Assembly (NCBI RefSeq): GCF_013034685.1
Contig: NZ_WQGO01000001.1
Span: forward strand, 434,001-498,000
Reading direction: 5' to 3'
From: Ruegeria lacuscaerulensis
GTDB lineage: Bacteria; Pseudomonadota; Alphaproteobacteria; Rhodobacterales; Rhodobacteraceae
DNA length: 64,000 nt
Shown here: positions 53,072-62,836 of the stretch, piece after piece
Layout of the letters: every line of letters starts with the position of its first letter
Position numbering within the stretch: the first letter of the stretch is position 1
The notes under the pieces: model-generated
The model's database searches: none
What the model was told of the DNA's origin: nothing
Seen by the model: only the letters and a program-made list of their open reading frames with translations
Made by a program: the position numbers and the translations under genes

Positions 53072-54490
53072 TTAGTCGCGGCGCAGGGCCTTGAGTACCC
53101 GATCCAGATCCTTGCTCTGCTTGCTAACCTGTGCCGGTGCTTTCTTGACCAGATTGTAATACAGCGTCGGGTCATAAATTTGCACGGCCAGCCCCAAACG
53201 CTCGGCCGTCAAAAGACCTTGCGCCTGCAACAACTGATAGGCAGCCAGCGACCGTTCGGTGCGCGATGCAACCTCATTGAGCTGCGCATCCAGCAGGTCT
53301 TGCTGTGCGTTCAGAACATCCAGCGTCGTCCGAGCGCCCAAGGTCGCCTCTTCCCGGATGCCGTCAAAGGCCACTTGAGAAGCTCGCACCTGCTCGGTCG
53401 AAGCGCGCAGGCTGGCCGATGCAGCCTGGAAGTTGGCATAAGCCACGGAAACGCCTTGCGTGATATCTTTCTGTACGTTCAGCAGGTTCGCGCGGGACGC
53501 GTCACGGGTCGCCATTGCACGACGGACCTGCGCGGCCAAGGCGCCACCAGCATAGATCGGCTGAGTGAAGGTCAAAGCGACCGTCGCGTCTTCGATTGAA
53601 TCGTCGTTGTCGTAGCTTTCGGTAATCCCGGCATCCGCGTTCAAAGTAACATTCGGGCCAAGGTTTGCACGCTGCTGAAGAACGGCCAGATCAAAGGCAC
53701 GAACCTCATGCTGAGATGACAGGATCGCCGGGTGGTTGCGCTGAGCCAGGGCAATCGCCTCCGCCTCTGACCGCGGCAGGTTGGGCAGGCTGGGCTGACC
53801 AGCCGTCGCGCCCGGCGCTTTACCTACGGCGTTAACGTATTCGGCCTGCGCCGTGCTCAGGTTCCCGCGCGCAACGGACAGTTCCGCCTGAGCGCTGGCA
53901 AGCTGCGCCTGCGACAGCGCCACGTCCGTGCGCGTCACCTCGCCCACATCGAAACGGTCCTGCGAAGCGCGGAGTTCCTCGGCAGAAACTTCCACATCGT
54001 TCAATTGAATCTGAACGGTTTCTTCCTGAAGAACAACGGCCAAATAAGCATTTACGGCTCGGAACAGCACGGCCTGTTCCACATCAATCAGGCTTTGACG
54101 TGTGGACAGAACGATTTCTTGCGCCGATTGCTTGCCCAGAACCGAAAAGCCACCATCGTAGATCAGCTGACTAAGCGTCAGACCAGCAAAGAACGTAGAA
54201 GGTTCATTTCGGACCGTCACATCGTCAATGGTCGAGCGGGTATAATCCTGGCTGACCTGAGCGGCAAAGTTGATGATCGGACGCAGCGCGGCCAATGCGA
54301 TCGCCACATCTTCGTCGGCAGCACGCAGCAAGGCCCGGTTTTGTTCCAACAGCCCGCTGGTGTTATAAGCACCAATGAACGCGTCTGTCAGATTGTCTGC
54401 CCATGCGCCCCGACTTGGCACAACACTAAGCGCGATACCGGCCGTCAGCGCCAACGCCTTGACCAGTTTTCCTCCCGCCGTAGAACTCAT
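53072..54490 (-). CDS. tolC: TolC family outer membrane channel
   Basis: The 472-residue protein has a signal peptide (to about SRGAWA) and two OEP repeats of the TolC family, e.g. ALRPIINFAAQVSQDYTRST and QPIYAGGALAAQVRRAM, with coiled-coil stretches such as VAYANFQAASASLRASTEQV. It is the outer-membrane conduit for drug efflux or type I secretion. The ATG at 54490 follows AGAGGA by 7 bases. No membrane-fusion or inner-membrane partner lies adjacent. Confidence 0.9.
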   Translation of the reverse strand: MSSTAGGKLVKALALTAGIALSVVPSRGAWADNLTDAFIGAYNTSGLLEQNRALLRAADEDVAIALAALRPIINFAAQVSQDYTRSTIDDVTVRNEPSTFFAGLTLSQLIYDGGFSVLGKQSAQEIVLSTRQSLIDVEQAVLFRAVNAYLAVVLQEETVQIQLNDVEVSAEELRASQDRFDVGEVTRTDVALSQAQLASAQAELSVARGNLSTAQAEYVNAVGKAPGATAGQPSLPNLPRSEAEAIALAQRNHPAILSSQHEVRAFDLAVLQQRANLGPNVTLNADAGITESYDNDDSIEDATVALTFTQPIYAGGALAAQVRRAMATRDASRANLLNVQKDITQGVSVAYANFQAASASLRASTEQVRASQVAFDGIREEATLGARTTLDVLNAQQDLLDAQLNEVASRTERSLAAYQLLQAQGLLTAERLGLAVQIYDPTLYYNLVKKAPAQVSKQSKDLDRVLKALRRD

Positions 54491-54585
54491 CACGAAATCC
54501 TCTCAAACCAAAATTACGCAGCCCTGCGGACAGTTTGCGCGTTTATGTTCAACTAATCAAGGTGGCAGGACAATCTGTCCCGGAA

Positions 54586-55239
54586 TTATAGCGAAAATAC
54601 ACGATCCGTGGAAAAAGCGCGCAAAACCGGGGCATTGGCATTAAACGCGTGGCGCCAAGTCACGCGTTCGCCGGATTTGTGGCCGATCCGAACAGTTCCC
54701 AATTCACCATCCATGAAAAGGCATGCGATCCGGCCATGATCCTTGAGCTGCGCGAGCAACGCGTCAGGCACATGCTCGACCCCGCCTTGAATCAGGATGA
54801 CATCGTAGGGGCCATGTTCGGTTGCACCCTGCTCCAAAGGCCCGACATGCACGATTGCGTTATCTGAGTCTGCTTCCATCAAAACGGTTTGGGCCTCGGT
54901 GGCGAGTTCTTCATCCTCTTCCACCGCAACCACAAGCTGCGCCATCTTTGCGGCAACAGCAGTAGAATACCCCATCGCCGGCGCGATATCGAGTACGACC
55001 TCATCATTGGAAATATTCAGCGCATCCAACATTTTGGCAAGCGTCCGAGGCTCCAGCAGGCAGCGACCGTTCCCCAGATCTAGCAGCCCTTCAACATATG
55101 CTGCCTCGCGCTGCGCATCGGGCACGAAGTTTTCACGCCTGACGCTAAGCATCGCATCGATAATCGGAAATTTCGTGACATCAGAAGGCCGGATTTGCGT
55201 ATCGACCATAGTGCGGCGCCGGGCTGCAAAATCTGTCAT
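54586..55239 (-). CDS. pcm: Protein-L-isoaspartate O-methyltransferase family protein
   Basis: The 217-residue protein has a Pcm fold: MVDTQIRPSDVTK and FPIIDAMLSVRRENFVP at the N-terminus, motif I VVLDIAPAMGYSTAVAAKM, and the later DVILIQGGVEHVPDALLAQL. Some bacterial members near tolC lack classical repair activity, so the label is by family only. It methylates damaged aspartyl residues in proteins if active. It lies 95 bases upstream of the TolC-family gene on the same strand. Confidence 0.85.
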   Translation of the reverse strand: MTDFAARRRTMVDTQIRPSDVTKFPIIDAMLSVRRENFVPDAQREAAYVEGLLDLGNGRCLLEPRTLAKMLDALNISNDEVVLDIAPAMGYSTAVAAKMAQLVVAVEEDEELATEAQTVLMEADSDNAIVHVGPLEQGATEHGPYDVILIQGGVEHVPDALLAQLKDHGRIACLFMDGELGTVRIGHKSGERVTWRHAFNANAPVLRAFSTDRVFSL

Positions 55240-55465
55240 TGGATCGCTCGTTCTATTCCCTTGGATGCTGGGCTTGTGCCATATCCGGATAAAACCGGCA
55301 ACGGCTCAGGCATCGAAACTTTTGTTGCAGAACAAGAAAGTGAACCTGTTTCCGATACGGCACGCCTGCGCTTGCTGAATTTTCGCCGCAACCCTCTGGA
55401 CGCCCCAGAAGAAAGCTGTTAAAACGCCTGTCACACCACAGCAAGTATTTGATTTTACTTGAAAA

Positions 55466-55539
55466 GGCGAGTTGGCGGAGTGGTGACGCAGCGGATTGCA
55501 AATCCGTGTACACCGGTTCGATTCCGGTACTCGCCTCCA
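55466..55539 (+). tRNA. tRNA-Cys (GCA)
   Basis: A 74-base cloverleaf with encoded CCA. Acceptor GGCGAGT pairs with ACTCGCC (55529-55535), discriminator T, anticodon loop TTGCAAA with GCA at 55498-55500, and T-arm CCGGTTCGATTCCGG. Confidence 0.97.
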
Positions 55540-55582
55540 CTCTCTCTACAAAACAGACTATTCCACTGGCGCGCAGCTTGCG

Positions 55583-56539
55583 TCATTCGGCCCCACGCCC
55601 CTGAGGGATGACCTCGCATCCGGGCTCTTCCGGTTCGTCGTCCTCCATCTCGGGCGGAAAACCGGAGGCTGTGATGTCTAGACCGGTTGCATCCTCCAGA
55701 CGTCGGATGATGTTGGGAGACAATTCACGCTCGCCATAGCGGGCAATTCCGTCCTCGAAAATCTGGATCATGACCGGGTTGATCTCCAGCGGTACACCGG
55801 CGCGGTCAGCAACGTCCTGAAACAGCCCGATATCCTTTTTCACAAGGTCCATCGTAAAGGAAATGTCGCGTGATCCGTTCAGGATCACCTGGCTTTCGGT
55901 CTCATGCACAAAGGAAGTACCTGATGAAATCTTGATCGCCTCATAGGTCGTGTTCAAGTCCATCCCGGCGGCCTTGGCGGTCACGAGCGCTTCAGCGCAG
56001 GTAATCAGGTTTGCCGTCGCCAGGTAGTTGGTCAGCACCTTAAGCACCGAGGCCGAGCCCAACGCGCCCGTGTGCAGCACGCGGCGGCCCATCGTGGTCA
56101 GAAAGGGTAGGATACGTTCGAACGTTGCACGGTCGCAGCCCGCGAAGATCGAGATATTGCCCGTCGCCGCCCTATGGCACCCGCCTGAGACGGGGCAGTC
56201 GACTGCCGCCCCTCCGCGTTCGATGACCTGCGCACCCAGCCGCTTGACCTCGGCCTCGTCGGTGGTGGACATCTCCATCCAGATCTTGCCGGGGCCGACT
56301 TCGGGCAGCATCTCCTGCATCACGGCGTCCGAGGCAGCAGGCGATGGCAGACAGGTGATCACCGCGTCGCAATCGCGCATCAGCTGGGCCGGGCTTTCGG
56401 CGGCCTTGGCCCCCTGCGCCACGAAGCCCGCGACCAGATCAGGGTTCAGATCGTGCACCGTCAGGTCGATCCCGTTGCGCAGCAAAGACCCGGACAGTTT
56501 GCCGCCCACATTGCCCAGTCCGATAAAGCCCACTCTCAT
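55583..56539 (-). CDS. NAD-binding beta-hydroxyacid dehydrogenase (3-hydroxyisobutyrate dehydrogenase-like)
   Basis: The 318-residue protein has the GFIGLGNVGGKLSGSLL dinucleotide motif at residues 4-20, the substrate loop DCPVSGGCHRAATGN, and catalytic Lys in GSASVLKVLTNYL. Members reduce or oxidise beta-hydroxy acids such as 3-hydroxyisobutyrate or tartronate semialdehyde. The C-terminal tail (EMEDDEPEEPGCEVIPQG) is unusually acidic. The start at 56539 is set by the dinucleotide motif and a GGGAG ten bases upstream. Confidence 0.85.
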   Translation of the reverse strand: MRVGFIGLGNVGGKLSGSLLRNGIDLTVHDLNPDLVAGFVAQGAKAAESPAQLMRDCDAVITCLPSPAASDAVMQEMLPEVGPGKIWMEMSTTDEAEVKRLGAQVIERGGAAVDCPVSGGCHRAATGNISIFAGCDRATFERILPFLTTMGRRVLHTGALGSASVLKVLTNYLATANLITCAEALVTAKAAGMDLNTTYEAIKISSGTSFVHETESQVILNGSRDISFTMDLVKKDIGLFQDVADRAGVPLEINPVMIQIFEDGIARYGERELSPNIIRRLEDATGLDITASGFPPEMEDDEPEEPGCEVIPQGRGAE

Positions 56540-56696
56540 GCGACACGTCTCCCTGTTTGCGCCGTTTCGGTCATGGCAGCACGGGGTTGCGGGCTTCGTC
56601 ATGCCGCCCAGCGACGCTTACAGGTCGCTTTTCCACCGTTGCTTCACAGATGCTTGCGACTCGCTTGACAAGCCCCTGTCCGGTGCCGCATGTCCG

Positions 56697-56880
56697 ATCC
56701 GTTGGTGTCCTCTGCACGAGGATGAAAAGGGAATGCGTCAACGGATCATCCGCCAAACGCAGCCGCCCCCGCGACCGTGACCGGAGAGGGTGCCCAAGCC
56801 ACTGGCCAGACAGGCCGGGAAGGCGGGACATCCGGCAGGGCAATCGCCCTGACATCCGCAAGCCGGGAGACCTGCCAGCA
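56697..56880 (+). promoter_or_regulatory. Cobalamin riboswitch
   Basis: Contains the conserved cobalamin-aptamer landmarks in order: GTTGGTGTCC, GATGAAAAGGGAATGCG (56721-56737), GCCGCCCCCGCGACCGTGA, GGAGAGG, CCACTGG, GGGAAGGCGGG, and AAGCCGGGAGACCTGCC near the 3' end. It precedes the cob operon in the right orientation and represses it when adenosylcobalamin is plentiful. Confidence 0.93.
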
Positions 56881-56944
56881 CCCGCGATTGAAACCGGACG
56901 GGGTGTTCCGGTGTCGGGTCAAATGCGACCCGCTTGAAACCCCG

Positions 56945-56970
56945 TCCCCCACGATGAGGATTTGGGGGGA
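56945..56970 (+). promoter_or_regulatory. Possible riboswitch expression platform: SD-sequestering hairpin
   Basis: TCCCCC (56945-56950) can pair with GGGGGA (56965-56970), placing the GAGGA ribosome site (56956-56960) in the loop and pairing the A of the start codon of the first operon gene. Confidence 0.4.
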
Positions 56971-57353
56971 TGAGAGACATGACCGAGACCGCTCCGGTCG
57001 AGCTGCTGGTTTGCACCACCTGCCGCCGCGGCCTACCTGTTGAAGATGACGCAGACCGCCCCGGCACGTTGTTGCACAAGGCGCTGGAACAGGCCGATCT
57101 GCCCGAAGGCGTAACGCTGAGAGCCGTCGAATGCCTGTCGAATTGCGATCAGGGCTGTTCCATCGTGCTGCGCGGCGGGCCGGAACGCTGGACCTTTGTT
57201 TATGAGAACCTGAGCGAAGTCGATCATGTCGACGTGATCGTAGACGGTGCCACCAAGTATCTGGCCTCCGAGGACGGTCTGGTCAAATGGCGCGAGCGCC
57301 CCGAACACTTCCGCAAAAACTGCGCCTCGCGCATCCCCCCGATTGGAGCCTGA
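56970..57353 (+). CDS. DUF1636 metal-binding protein of the cobalamin operon
   Basis: A 127-residue thioredoxin-like ferredoxin-type protein: VCTTCRRG near the N-terminus and the later CLSNCDQGCSIVL give the four Cys of a DUF1636 site. Such genes are linked to cobW/cobN in alphaproteobacteria and may deliver or bind metal. First gene of the riboswitch-controlled operon and 1 base from cobW. The start could also be the ATG at 56979. Confidence 0.85.
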   Translation: MRDMTETAPVELLVCTTCRRGLPVEDDADRPGTLLHKALEQADLPEGVTLRAVECLSNCDQGCSIVLRGGPERWTFVYENLSEVDHVDVIVDGATKYLASEDGLVKWRERPEHFRKNCASRIPPIGA

Positions 57354-57354
57354 C

Positions 57355-58410
57355 ATGTCCACTTTGGAAAAACTCCCCGTTACTGTGATCACCGGCTTTT
57401 TGGGTTCGGGCAAGACCACGCTGGTGCGCCACCTGATGCAGAACCCGCAGGGCAAGCGTCTGGCCGTTGTGGTCAACGAGTTTGGCGATGTCGGCGTGGA
57501 TGGCGATATCCTGAAATCCTGCGCCATTCCCGATTGCCCGGCGGAAAACATCATGGAACTGGCCAATGGCTGCATCTGCTGCACCGTGGCCGATGATTTC
57601 ATCCCCACGATCGAGGCGCTGATGGCGCTGGAGCCGCGCCCCGAGCATATCCTGATCGAAACCTCCGGTTTGGCGCTGCCCAAGCCGCTGCTGAAAGCGT
57701 TCGACTGGCCCGATATCCGATCCAAGATCACCGTTGACGGCGTGATCGCGCTGGCCGACGCCGAGGCTGTTGCCGCCGGTCGCTTTGCCCCGAATGTCGC
57801 GGCGGTGGATGCCCAGCGTCTGGCCGACGACTCCATCGACCACGAAACGCCTCTGTCCGAGGTGTTCGAGGATCAGATCTCCTGCGCCGATATCATCCTG
57901 CTGACCAAGCCTGATCTGGCCGGCCCCGAAGGTGTCGCCAAAGCCAAAGAGATCATCGCCGCAGAGGCCCCGCGCCCTCTGCCGGTCGTCGAAGTGGCCG
58001 AAGGCGTTGTGGACGTGCGCGTCGTGCTGGGTCTTGAGGCTGCCGCCGAGGATGACATGGAGGCTCGGCCCAGCCATCATGATGGCCACCATGATCACGA
58101 GCACGATGATTTCGAAAGCATCATCGTCGAGCTGCCGGAACAGACCGACCCGGCCGATCTGGTCGCGAAAATCGAACGTCTTGCCAAAGAACTGAACATC
58201 CTGCGCGTCAAAGGCTATGCCGCTGTTCAGGGCAAGCCAATGCGCCTGCTGGTTCAAGCCGTCGGCGCGCGTGTGCGTCACCAGTATGACCGTCCGTGGG
58301 AGCCCGGCGAAGAGCGCCGCTCGCGTCTGGTGGTGATCGCCGAGCATGACGATATCAAAGAGGCTGAAATCCGCGAAATCCTTGCGGGCGTCACCGAAGC
58401 CGCCGAGTAA
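57355..58410 (+). CDS. cobW: CobW cobalt-handling GTPase
   Basis: The 351-residue G3E GTPase has Walker A GFLGSGKTTL, VVNEFGDVGVDG, the metal motif GCICC in NGCICCTVADDF, the guanine motif TKPD, and a histidine run HHDGHHDHEHD near residue 238. It is thought to supply cobalt to the CobNST chelatase. It follows DUF1636 by 1 base and cobN by 14 bases. Confidence 0.95.
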   Translation: MSTLEKLPVTVITGFLGSGKTTLVRHLMQNPQGKRLAVVVNEFGDVGVDGDILKSCAIPDCPAENIMELANGCICCTVADDFIPTIEALMALEPRPEHILIETSGLALPKPLLKAFDWPDIRSKITVDGVIALADAEAVAAGRFAPNVAAVDAQRLADDSIDHETPLSEVFEDQISCADIILLTKPDLAGPEGVAKAKEIIAAEAPRPLPVVEVAEGVVDVRVVLGLEAAAEDDMEARPSHHDGHHDHEHDDFESIIVELPEQTDPADLVAKIERLAKELNILRVKGYAAVQGKPMRLLVQAVGARVRHQYDRPWEPGEERRSRLVVIAEHDDIKEAEIREILAGVTEAAE

Positions 58411-58424
58411 GCACAGAGTAAACC

Positions 58425-61400
58425 ATGCACGTCGTCTTCCGCGAAAGCCACGGGTTAGAGGAATCTGAGACCCCAACCGATCTGGGCCAGAGCCCGGCGG
58501 ATTTGGTGGTGCTGTCGTTTTCGGACAGTGACCTTGGCGCTTTCGCGGCAGGCTGGCATCGTGGCGGCGGCCCCGAGGGTCGGATGCCGACCCTGCGACT
58601 GGCCAATCTGACGGCTCTGAAACATCCTCTGTCCGTTGACACCTATGTCGAGCAGACGTTGGAGGGCGCCAAGGGAATCCTGATCCGTCTGATCGGTGGG
58701 GTGCCTTATTGGGCTTACGGGCTACAGCAGGTTCTGGCCCTGGCGCAGGCCAAGGGAATTGCTGTGGCCGTTCTGCCCGCAGACGGGCGCGAGGATACGC
58801 GACTGGATGAGTATTCCACCCTGCCCGTCTCCACCCTGCGCCGCTTAGCGCACCTGTGTGACACCGGCGGCGAGGTTGCAGCACAAGCCGCTTTGGCACA
58901 GATGGCACTGGCAGCGGGGCTCTATGCGGGCCCGGTGATGGGCGCCAAATCCCTGCCCGACTGCGGCGCATGGTGCCCCGATCGCGGAGTGATTCCGGCG
59001 GAACAGGCGTTTTCCGGGGATGCGAAACGCATCCTCGTCACCTTCTACCGCGCTTATCTGACATCCGCCGACACCGCCCCCGTGGCCGCCCTAATCCGCA
59101 GTCTGCGCGCACGTGGATTTGAAGCCGTGGGGCTCTTCGCCCCTTCGCTAAAGGCCCCGGCAGCTGCGGACTGGCTGCGCAACACCGTCACCGCGTTGAC
59201 CCCATCCGCGATCATCAACGCCACCTCCTTCTCGGGTAAAAGCGCATCTGGCACCTCGCCCTTGGACGCCGCCAATGTACCCGTCTTCCAAGTCGCACTG
59301 GCCACCTCGCGCCGCAAAGCCTGGGCCGAAGCGGAACGCGGTCTCTCGCCCGCCGACCTCGCCATGCATGTGGTGCTGCCCGAGGTGGACGGGCGGATTT
59401 CAGCAGGCATCGCCTCGTTCAAGGAGCCGGGCAAGCGCGACCAGCATCTGGAATATTCCCGCTTTGCCCACCGGGCCGAAGAGGAACGGATCGAAGCCAT
59501 CCTTGACCGGGTGACCGGCTGGCTGAACCTGCAGGATAAACCCAAAGCCGATCAAGTGCCCGCGCTGGTGCTGTCCACCTATCCCGGCAAAGATTGGCAA
59601 ATGGCCCATGCGGTGGGCCTCGACGCGCTGGCCTCGGCTGAGGCGATGCTGTCCGACCTGCAAGCCGAGGGCTATGATACCGCCCCTGCCAAACCAATCG
59701 CTGATACGCTGCTGAACGCCCGGATCGCATGGCCGCTGGCCGAGTATCAGGCCGCGCTTGCGGACCTGCCCGAACAGCTGCGCACCGACTTGCATACGGT
59801 TTGGGGCGCTCCCGAGGATGACCCCGCTTACACCGATGGTGCCTTTCACTTCACCGCCCTGCGTCGGGGCAAGGCTCTGGTCGCCTTGCAACCTGAACGC
59901 GGCACGCCCGAGCTACGCGATGACGACTATCATGACCTGTCGCGCACCCCGCGCCACAGCTATGTCGCCTTTTACCTTTGGCTGCGTAAAAGCTTGAATG
60001 CCGATGCGCTGATCCACATCGGAGCCCATGGCACGTTGGAATGGCTGCCCGGCAAATCCGTGGCGCTCTCAGCCGGTTGCTGGCCCGAGGCGCTGATCCG
60101 CGACCTGCCAGTGATCTACCCCTTCATCGTCAATGACCCCGGCGAGGCGGCGCAAGCCAAGCGCCGGATCGGCGCGGTCACGCTGGGCCACATCCCGCCC
60201 GCTTTGAAAGAAAGCGGTACACCGGATCGGATGGTACGGCTGGAGTCCCTGCTGGACGAATTCTCGAACGCCGATGGTCTGGACCCCAAGCGCCGCGACC
60301 GTTTGCAAGAGGATATCCGGAATGAGGCTCAGGCCATCGGGCTGGAAAGCGATCTGGGTCTGGATCAGGCCACCTGCACCGCCGAGGCGATCACCCGCAT
60401 CGACCGCTTTGTCTGTGACATCAAGGAAAGCCAGTTCGGCGACGGGCTGCACATCTTTGGCCGGGTGCCAGAAGTGACCGGCAATTTCGACCCCGCGCCT
60501 TCCGCCCAGTCTGAACGCAACGCCCTAATCGACGCACTAGCCGGAAAGCGGATCGAGGCCGGGCCATCCGGTTCGCCCTATCGTGGCCGCTCGGACGTGC
60601 TGCCTACCGGGCGGAACCTTTATACCACCGATCCGCGCTCGGTCCCGACTCGTGCGGCCTATACCCAAGGCGTGAAACTGGCCGAGGAACTGGTGCGGCG
60701 TCACCTGCAAGAGGAAGGCGATTATCCCAAAGGGCTGATCGTTGACCTCTGGGGTTCGGCCACCATGCGCACCGCCGGGGAAGAATTCGCCATGGCGCTG
60801 CACCTGCTGGGCGTCAAACCGGTCTGGGATAAGGGATCCGAGCGGGTCTCGGGCATCGAAGTTCTGCCCATCACCGACCTTAGCCGCCCGCGTCTGGACG
60901 TAACGCTGCGGGTCTCGGGCCTGTTCCGCGACGTGTTCCCAACGCTTTCGGCGCTGTACGGTCAGGCGATCCGGGCGCTGTCGGCGCGCGATGAGGCCGC
61001 CGATTGGAACCCCTATGCCGGTCAGGAGCCCGCCGCCCGCGTTTATGGCCCCGCCCCCGGCAGCTATGGCGTGAACATGACGCAATTGTCGGAAATCTAC
61101 ACCGACGAGGCGCGCGCGCAGGCGGGTGAGGCATGGCTGGATGCAAGCTCTTACGCGTTGGAGGGCGAGCACATCGCGCAAGACAAAGACGGCATCACCC
61201 AGCGCGTCGCCAATGCCGACAGTTTCGTGCACCTGCAGGATCTGACCGAGACCGACCTGCTGCTGGCCAATGACTATGCAACGCATGAGGCCGGGTTTGC
61301 CGCCGCCAAAAAGATCACAGGCGGCACGGCGCAGCTTTATCATCTGGACAATACCAACCCCGACACCCCGCGCGCGCGCACCCTGCCCGAGGAAATCAGC

Positions 61401-61718
61401 CGCGTGGTCCACGCCCGCGCCGCCAACCCCGGCTGGATCACCGGGATGCAACGCCACGGATTCCGGGGCGCAGCCGAGATCGCCGCGACGCTGGATCATA
61501 TGGCCTCATTCGCGCATCTATCTGGCACAGTCGCGCCGCACCTTTTCGACCTTTACCACGATGCCACGCTGGGCGACGCTGAGGTCAACGCCTTTCTGGC
61601 CGAGGCCAACTCTAAAGCGCATCAGGCCATGCAGGACCGGTTCCGCGCTTTGCTTGAGGCGGGGCTTTGGAACACACGCCGCAACTCGATTCGCGCCGAT
61701 CTGGAGGGGCTGGGATGA
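58425..61718 (+). CDS. cobN: Cobaltochelatase subunit CobN
   Basis: The 1097-residue large subunit binds hydrogenobyrinic acid a,c-diamide and, with CobS and CobT (not in the window), inserts cobalt using ATP. Characteristic stretches include ARTPRHSYVAF-like SRTPRHSYVAFYLWLRKSL, LIHIGAHGTLEWLPGKSVAL, IDLWGSATMRTAGEEFAMAL-like, and VFPTLSALYGQAIRALSARD. It is somewhat shorter than the 1275-residue Pseudomonas enzyme. It overlaps cobG by 4 bases. Confidence 0.95.
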   Translation: MHVVFRESHGLEESETPTDLGQSPADLVVLSFSDSDLGAFAAGWHRGGGPEGRMPTLRLANLTALKHPLSVDTYVEQTLEGAKGILIRLIGGVPYWAYGLQQVLALAQAKGIAVAVLPADGREDTRLDEYSTLPVSTLRRLAHLCDTGGEVAAQAALAQMALAAGLYAGPVMGAKSLPDCGAWCPDRGVIPAEQAFSGDAKRILVTFYRAYLTSADTAPVAALIRSLRARGFEAVGLFAPSLKAPAAADWLRNTVTALTPSAIINATSFSGKSASGTSPLDAANVPVFQVALATSRRKAWAEAERGLSPADLAMHVVLPEVDGRISAGIASFKEPGKRDQHLEYSRFAHRAEEERIEAILDRVTGWLNLQDKPKADQVPALVLSTYPGKDWQMAHAVGLDALASAEAMLSDLQAEGYDTAPAKPIADTLLNARIAWPLAEYQAALADLPEQLRTDLHTVWGAPEDDPAYTDGAFHFTALRRGKALVALQPERGTPELRDDDYHDLSRTPRHSYVAFYLWLRKSLNADALIHIGAHGTLEWLPGKSVALSAGCWPEALIRDLPVIYPFIVNDPGEAAQAKRRIGAVTLGHIPPALKESGTPDRMVRLESLLDEFSNADGLDPKRRDRLQEDIRNEAQAIGLESDLGLDQATCTAEAITRIDRFVCDIKESQFGDGLHIFGRVPEVTGNFDPAPSAQSERNALIDALAGKRIEAGPSGSPYRGRSDVLPTGRNLYTTDPRSVPTRAAYTQGVKLAEELVRRHLQEEGDYPKGLIVDLWGSATMRTAGEEFAMALHLLGVKPVWDKGSERVSGIEVLPITDLSRPRLDVTLRVSGLFRDVFPTLSALYGQAIRALSARDEAADWNPYAGQEPAARVYGPAPGSYGVNMTQLSEIYTDEARAQAGEAWLDASSYALEGEHIAQDKDGITQRVANADSFVHLQDLTETDLLLANDYATHEAGFAAAKKITGGTAQLYHLDNTNPDTPRARTLPEEISRVVHARAANPGWITGMQRHGFRGAAEIAATLDHMASFAHLSGTVAPHLFDLYHDATLGDAEVNAFLAEANSKAHQAMQDRFRALLEAGLWNTRRNSIRADLEGLG

Positions 61719-62836
61719 GCGCCCCCGTCGTACAGGGTTGGTGCCCCGGCGCGCACCGTCCGATGATGTCGGGCGATGGGCTGGTGGTCCGGGTGCGGCC
61801 GCGGCTGGCTCGTCTGACAGCTGAGCAGGCCTTAGGTCTGTGCGATCTGGCGGAACACTTTGGCAATGGCACCATCGACCTGACCAACCGCGCCAACCTG
61901 CAGCTGCGGGGCGTGGCCGAGGCGGATCATCAATCCCTGCTGGCCGAACTGGCCGCGCTGAACCTGCTGGACGCCGAGCCGGGGATCGAGGTGCGCCGCA
62001 ACATTCTGGTCTCACCTCTGTACCAATCCGGAGACCTGACCGCTCGGCTGGCGCAAGAGCTTATTGACCGGCTGGCCGAACTGCCCGCACTGCCCGCCAA
62101 GTTCGGCTTTGCCATCGACACTGGACCTGAGCGCCTGCTGGCTGGGGATTCAGCCGATATCCGGCTGGAAACAAGCCCAGAGGGTTTGATCTTGCGCGCT
62201 GATGGGGCAAACACCGGACGTTTGGTCCAAGAATCGGAAGCCATCGAACTGCTGATCGCCTTGGCCGCATGGTTCTCCCAAAACTACACGCCCGAGAGCA
62301 GGCGCATGGCCCGCGTGGTCTCGAACTTGCCGCCGGAGTGTCAAGGAACGACACCGGGCCCGGTGGGCACCCCGCTGCAACCCGGACTCTGCGATCAGGG
62401 GACGCTCTATGGTGCAGCCTTTGGGCAACTGCCTGCGCGCGCCCTGAAAGGCCTGATCGCGCAAAGCAGGGCCGTTGCCTTGCGGGTCACCCCTTGGCGC
62501 TTGATCCTGTTGGAAGGTGGGGCGGCGATACCCGCGCCGGCCTTTGTTACGGACGGAACCGACCCGCTTGTGACGACCGACGCGTGCCCCGGCGCGCCAT
62601 ATTGCCCGCAAGCGCAGGTGGAAACCCGCGACGTCGCCCGTGCTTTGGCCGCACGCGTACCGGGCAGCCTGCATGTCTCGGGCTGCGCCAAAGGATGCGC
62701 GCGCATGGGCCTGGCCGATGTGACGCTGATCGGCAATGCCGGACGATTTGATCTTGTCAAACAGGGCCGCGCGGGGGATGAGCCCTGCCAGACCGGCCTG
62801 ACCGAAGAAACACTGATGAATATGGACTTCACCTGA
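61715..62836 (+). CDS. cobG: Precorrin-3B synthase CobG
   Basis: The 373-residue protein resembles sulfite/nitrite reductase halves. The 4Fe-4S cysteines lie in TDACPGAPYCPQAQ and HVSGCAKGCARMG. It uses O2 to make precorrin-3B, so its presence shows the aerobic pathway. Its ATG overlaps the cobN stop (ATGA) and it overlaps cobH by 1 base. Confidence 0.93.
   Translation: MSAPVVQGWCPGAHRPMMSGDGLVVRVRPRLARLTAEQALGLCDLAEHFGNGTIDLTNRANLQLRGVAEADHQSLLAELAALNLLDAEPGIEVRRNILVSPLYQSGDLTARLAQELIDRLAELPALPAKFGFAIDTGPERLLAGDSADIRLETSPEGLILRADGANTGRLVQESEAIELLIALAAWFSQNYTPESRRMARVVSNLPPECQGTTPGPVGTPLQPGLCDQGTLYGAAFGQLPARALKGLIAQSRAVALRVTPWRLILLEGGAAIPAPAFVTDGTDPLVTTDACPGAPYCPQAQVETRDVARALAARVPGSLHVSGCAKGCARMGLADVTLIGNAGRFDLVKQGRAGDEPCQTGLTEETLMNMDFT

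Noticed and set aside
55253..55540. 95-residue minus-strand reading frame beginning with GIEPVYTDLQSA
   Set aside because: It is the antisense of tRNA-Cys. This protein-like start is a known annotation artefact from reverse-translated tRNA genes.
57283..58971. 562-residue minus-strand frame opposite cobW and cobN
   Set aside because: It spans two real genes of the opposite strand, which is only possible because stop codons are rare in antisense GC-rich DNA.
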